A stretch of 64,000 nucleotides of DNA, from NCBI RefSeq assembly GCF_000226095.1, contig NC_016475.1:3782001-3846000 (forward strand), written 5' to 3'. The position numbers and the translations under genes were made by a program. The first letter of the stretch is position 1; each line of letters starts with the position of its first letter. Of this stretch, positions 60,048-64,000 are shown one piece after another. The notes beneath the pieces were generated by a model. It did no database searches and was not told the origin of the DNA. It saw only the letters and a program-made list of their open reading frames with translations. The DNA is from Thermothelomyces thermophilus ATCC 42464 (Eukaryota; Ascomycota; Sordariomycetes; Sordariales; Chaetomiaceae).

Positions 60048-61691
60048 TTTAACTACCTTTGTCTAAACCCTTTTAAAAGAAGTCTAAGTTAGGTTTATTA
60101 TATATTGCTATCACTCCCTTTATTCTATTATAGTTTAGAATGGAGGTAACTTTAACCTCGATATCGATATAGCTATTAGCGTTATGGCTAAATAGCTGCT
60201 TACCTAGCTAGGGCAACTCTAATAGCGGATCTAGGAGTTAGACTAGAGAGACAAGGCTACTTAAGCTCGAATTAAGGAACTCGAGAACGGCGAAAAGCAC
60301 TTGTAGAAGTTAGTTAACGAGGCCTATACTAAAATCAAGGTACTCGAGGGCGCTAAAGCGAGCTATATCAAGATCGAACTACCTAGCAAATATAGAAGAA
60401 CTAAGGAAGATCTTATAGGATTCCTAATAAACCTCTGATCTTACTTCTAGCTTAATAATGATAAGTTTCCGGATGATAAAGCTAAAGTTCTCTATATAGC
60501 TATAAGACTAGAGGGTAAGGTACTTAGATAGTTCGAGCCTATATAGAATGACTACTTTACTAAGGAAGACGAAGATAACTAAGACGTATTTATATAGGTA
60601 GTCTTTCGATCCTATAACTATTTCGAAGAAGAGCTTTAGAAGGTTTTTAGCGATAAAGATAAGAAGATTTATATATAAGAAAGACTTACTAATCTCTAAT
60701 AGACCAAGTTAATAGCCTTTTATATTATATAGTTTAGATAGGACATACTTAAGTCTTAGCTTAACGATAAGGTATTAATATAATTATTTTATAATGGCTT
60801 AAAGGAAAAGGTTAAAGACAAGCTATATAAGTATAATCGGCCTAGGACCCTAGATAAATATATTATATAGGCTATTAGAATTAATAATCGACTTTATATA
60901 TAGGAGTAGTAGAAATAAGGCTAAATAAATAGAATTACGGTCAAGGCTAATAATAAGAAAAAGTAAGCATACGTTAGTACCTTATATAAGATGTACCCTA
61001 GAGCTATGAATATAGATATAATATAGAAGCAGGACTAGAAGAAGACGACTAAAGATAAGTCTAATGTTACCTACTATAACTATAGAAAGAAAGGGCACTA
61101 TAAGCAAGAATATTAAAGCCCAAAGAAAGAGTAGAAGATAGTCCCTAGAAAGGAAATTATAATTATCGACGAAACTACTAAGGACGTTATCAAAGTAGCG
61201 GCTATAAGCTATAAAGACAGGGGTAGTAATATAAATAGTCTCGGATATAACGGTAACGGTAAAGACGAATAAGCACCGTACTTTAAACTAGTCACTATAG
61301 ACCTAAAGATAGGTCTTGCCAAATGGAATATAGCAGGAGAATATATATTACTAATTTCAATTCTCCTAGCCTCAAGGTAATAGGGTTTTATAGTTATATA
61401 GAGGCAGGACAGATTATAGATAACTAATACCTAAGGAATTAAAAGACCTAGACCTAATGTTCTATTCCTCTAGGAACGAATCGAATAGTACTATAATAAA
61501 GTTTTCCGACTTAATATAGAACTATACGAATAGGATAGGCGCTTAACTCGACTTGCCTAATAGAGCGATAAGATAAGGGACAAAATAAGGGAACTCTAAT
61601 ATATTATAGAAACTATTAAAGGAAAATATCCTATAATATATAATAGGCCTAATGGCTATACCGAGTACCTTAACGATTAGTAACTTAGTAA
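60048..61691 (+). mobile_element. E4: LTR end and gag region (fossil)
   Basis: After the duplicated TTTAA (60048-60052) the E4 5' LTR ends at 60102. A gag region closely parallel to that of E3 follows, with a zinc-knuckle region near 61070-61115. It is cut at 61691 by E5 within the gag-pol stretch; the rest of E4 should lie past the window. It is broken many times. Confidence 0.8.
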
Positions 61692-62118
61692 TGTGACGAA
61701 CCTAGCTCAGACTTCTTCTAAAAGGGTTCAGACAAAGGTAGATTAAGCGGGACAGGCAGGCTAGTCGTCTAAGGGATTCGGTAAAGCCAAAGGGTTCACA
61801 ACAACACTTAGAGTTGTCTCTTATAGTAGTTAGCAATGCTTGGTAGGAGTACTGTGATTGTGATTATTACTACTAGTAAACTCCTAGAGTCCACTATAAC
61901 GAGTGACTATCTATATGTATATATAATCCTAGGATTACTAGTGGTTGTAGTGATCCTCCGTACTAGCTTACCTGGCTCACGTCGTGAGCTAGTGATCCTC
62001 TACTAGGATCATTTCTTGCCAAGTGTGATCCTGTCCTAATTGGTCTATCATTCTTCGGCTTGATTGGCCTGTTTATGTTAGTGGCCTAGGCGGCAGCTAT
62101 ATATATATTTCTGTGATA
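61692..62118 (-). repeat. E5 3' LTR, subtype B
   Basis: It runs from TGTGACGAACC to TGTGATA. Its first 220 bases or so match the LTRs of E2 and E3; the other half instead matches the E4 LTR at 52079-52300. Confidence 0.85.
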
Positions 62119-62224
62119 CGATACCCTCCCTCCGAGGCTTTTAACCCGAAAGCCCTCTTTAGGTCGTTTTAAATAGCGCTAATATCCTTTTCTATGTATA
62201 CCTCGTAGTTTTCCCCTTTTTCTA

Positions 62225-62900
62225 TACTACTAGTGGCTAACAAGATAGCAGATCGTATCTCTAAGCGCCGATCTTCGAAATCCTAACAGCATGCCACGCT
62301 TGCTTCTTTTATTAACTCCTCTAGCGTAGATATTATACCGTGTTCATGGTGTTTTAAGCGGAACTTGGCTTATCGTATAGCGTTAGGCTCTTCTTGCTAT
62401 AGCAAGTGTATATATCGGGGTCGTTCTTATAATAGTTCTAATATAACGTCTATTTATTTATAGCCTAGTTATTACCTTAATGTTTGTAGCTAATCTTTTT
62501 ATAGTAATAAAGATTATATCTAAATAAAAACGCGTAGAACAAGAAGAGGCCGATACTAAAGAGGCCCTTTTCGTTCTTCAAACTTAACTTTAGACGGCTA
62601 TCGGTCGATTAGCTTATCTTCGTCGCTAGAAATATTTCTTAAAGGAGCGGGGTTCTAAGCTTTTTTGTCGAGGTATACAGTCTCTAGAGGAAATAGAGGC
62701 AGAAGAACGGAGGTTGTAAGATTCCGAGGTATATATCATTAGTGACGTATAGTCCTAGGGTACTAGCGTCCCGTTTGACTAGTCCTCTTTAGGCCTAGAT
62801 TTGTTGGAGGCCGACTTGGCCGTTTTGTCCGAGCTAGTGCCTACGGTCGATCTAGGTTCTAGTAATAGAACTGTTCTAGTTTCTTAGGGCAGTTTAAATT
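62225..62900 (+). other. E5 antisense accessory gene remains
   Basis: On the plus strand, opposite to E5, a Cys-rich stretch near 62335-62430 is followed by an Arg/Glu/Leu-rich coiled-coil-like stretch near 62530-62720 and an acidic tail. It is broken, but the best kept of the three copies. Confidence 0.55.
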
Positions 62901-64000
62901 CTTAACTAGTTCCTATAAATTATCTTCCGGTCCGAAATCGAGCCACTTGACTAGGTACTATAGTTCTCCGTTGATAATATGTAAATCTAGAATTTCTTCG
63001 ACATCCTATTCTTCTTCTTCATCCTCTGCTTCGGTATATATAGCAACCTTAGCGTTTTTCGGTGCTAGTTTGAGAAGTGAAATATAAAAAATATCTGTCT
63101 GTAGTCATATAGATAATAGTAACGATAGTTGATAGTTAGATATTAAAATTCGTTCTTTGATAACAAAGGGTCTGACTTTCTTAAAGTCTAGCTTTATGCT
63201 TAGTCGTTTAGTTTATAAGTTTTATATAACTAGATAGACTTTGTCTCCCCTCTCTAGGCAAGGTCCCTTGAGCCTATATTTGTCGTAATAGTTCTTCATT
63301 CTGGTTCTAACAAACTCAAGTTCGTTTTTAAGCTTCTTATATAGTATATACATTTATTCCGCTTTGACTACTGCTCTCGGCACTATAACCTCTAGTCCTT
63401 ACCTAAGGTCTGCTTTATATCTGTAGTTTGCAAAGAACAGTGTGACTTTGGTCGTTTCTGTTAGCATTATATTATAAGCAAGTTATACCGTTGGTAATAG
63501 CATGACCTAGTCATCTTGCTAATAGTTAATGTAAGAGCGGAGGTACTGCTTAACAACTTGGTTTAGTCGCTCCGTTTGTCTGTTAGTCTGTAGGTAATAT
63601 GCCGTTAATAGCTTGCTATTGACGCCTAATCATTATATTAACGCTTGCCAGAACTTTGATGCGAACTTGGTGTCTCTGTCGGTGATCTATTCCTATGGCC
63701 AAGCGTGCACTGATACGACTTGCCGCTAGATTACGTCTGCTAGCTGTTCAGCTGTCTAGGACTCCTTATAGGGAAAGAAGTATGCCCATTTAGTTAGGCG
63801 ATCTACTATAGTGAGAATACTATCGTAGATTACCCCTGTAGCTGTGTCCTTAGATTCTAGCAGCTTTGTAATAAAGTCTATTATAACTAAACTCTATAGT
63901 TTGTTGGCTATTAGTAGTGGCTAAAGTAGCCTATATAGCTTATATCGTGCCATTTTACTTCGATTATAGATATCGTAGCTCTATATAACTTCCTTAACTT

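Larger units (their letters stand above)
61692..64000 (-). mobile_element. E5: chromodomain Ty3/Gypsy element, 3' part, runs off the window
   Basis: This minus-strand element starts with its 3' LTR (61692-62118, 427 bases). Antisense accessory remains follow, then the chromodomain (about 63030-62900) and integrase (about 63990-63080), both read on the minus strand. It is inserted in E4. Several parts keep a higher GC content than E4, which suggests a more recent insertion. It is broken, and its 5' half is outside the window. Confidence 0.82.

Noticed and set aside
37378-64000. CRISPR array, plasmid or phage-type system
   Set aside because: The repeats are LTRs and short satellites in a fungal chromosome. 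No spacer-repeat pattern and no bacterial-type genes were seen.

Overview
The window looks like a piece of a filamentous ascomycete chromosome, most likely Sordariales and possibly Chaetomiaceae. The reasons are short GT-AG introns of 50-130 bases, GC-rich host genes, a fungal RNA polymerase III subunit, a cellobiose dehydrogenase of the Myceliophthora/Neurospora type, and an AT-rich retroelement block with the TpA-rich, stop-riddled look left by repeat-induced point mutation (RIP). Assignment below the order is inference.

Left part (1-18 kb) is a dense row of housekeeping genes: cytoplasmic tyrosyl-tRNA synthetase (minus), fimbrin (minus), a RING/ankyrin-like protein (plus), a DDHD-type phospholipase (minus), the largest subunit of RNA polymerase III (plus) and an HMCES/SRAP abasic-site shield protein (plus). 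I worked out exon boundaries by hand, and the summed exon lengths keep the frame in each gene.

Middle part (18-37.4 kb) is looser. It holds secreted or accessory genes separated by 0.4-1.9 kb gaps: a surface AA8 cytochrome protein, a small basic protein, a Cys-rich protein with a Myb/SANT-like C-terminus, an intron-containing tRNA-Asp, a full eight-exon cellobiose dehydrogenase (AA8-AA3), a weak hypothetical ORF, a frame-disrupted AA9 polysaccharide monooxygenase, a proline/serine-rich hypothetical protein and a secreted DUF4419-like protein. AA8, cellobiose dehydrogenase and AA9 belong to the same oxidative cellulose-degrading chemistry and lie within about 13 kb. A perfect 65-base hairpin palindrome sits at 29225-29289.

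Right part (37378-64000) has no host gene that I can see. It starts exactly at the terminal repeat of a Fot1/pogo-like DNA transposon remnant. That is followed by a nested stack of LTR retroelement fossils: a Ty3/Gypsy element (E1, plus strand) carrying two insertions of a second, chromodomain-bearing Gypsy family. The first is E2 (44078-51663, minus, TSD ACTAT). The second is E4 (from 52079, plus), which itself holds E3 (52457-60047, plus, TSD TTTAA) inside its 5' LTR and E5 (from 61692, minus) in its gag-pol region. E2 and E3 are structurally full length with both LTRs. All are broken many times over. The chromovirus family carries traces of an antisense accessory gene between pol and the 3' LTR, and it comes in two LTR subtypes that share one half of the LTR and differ in the other.
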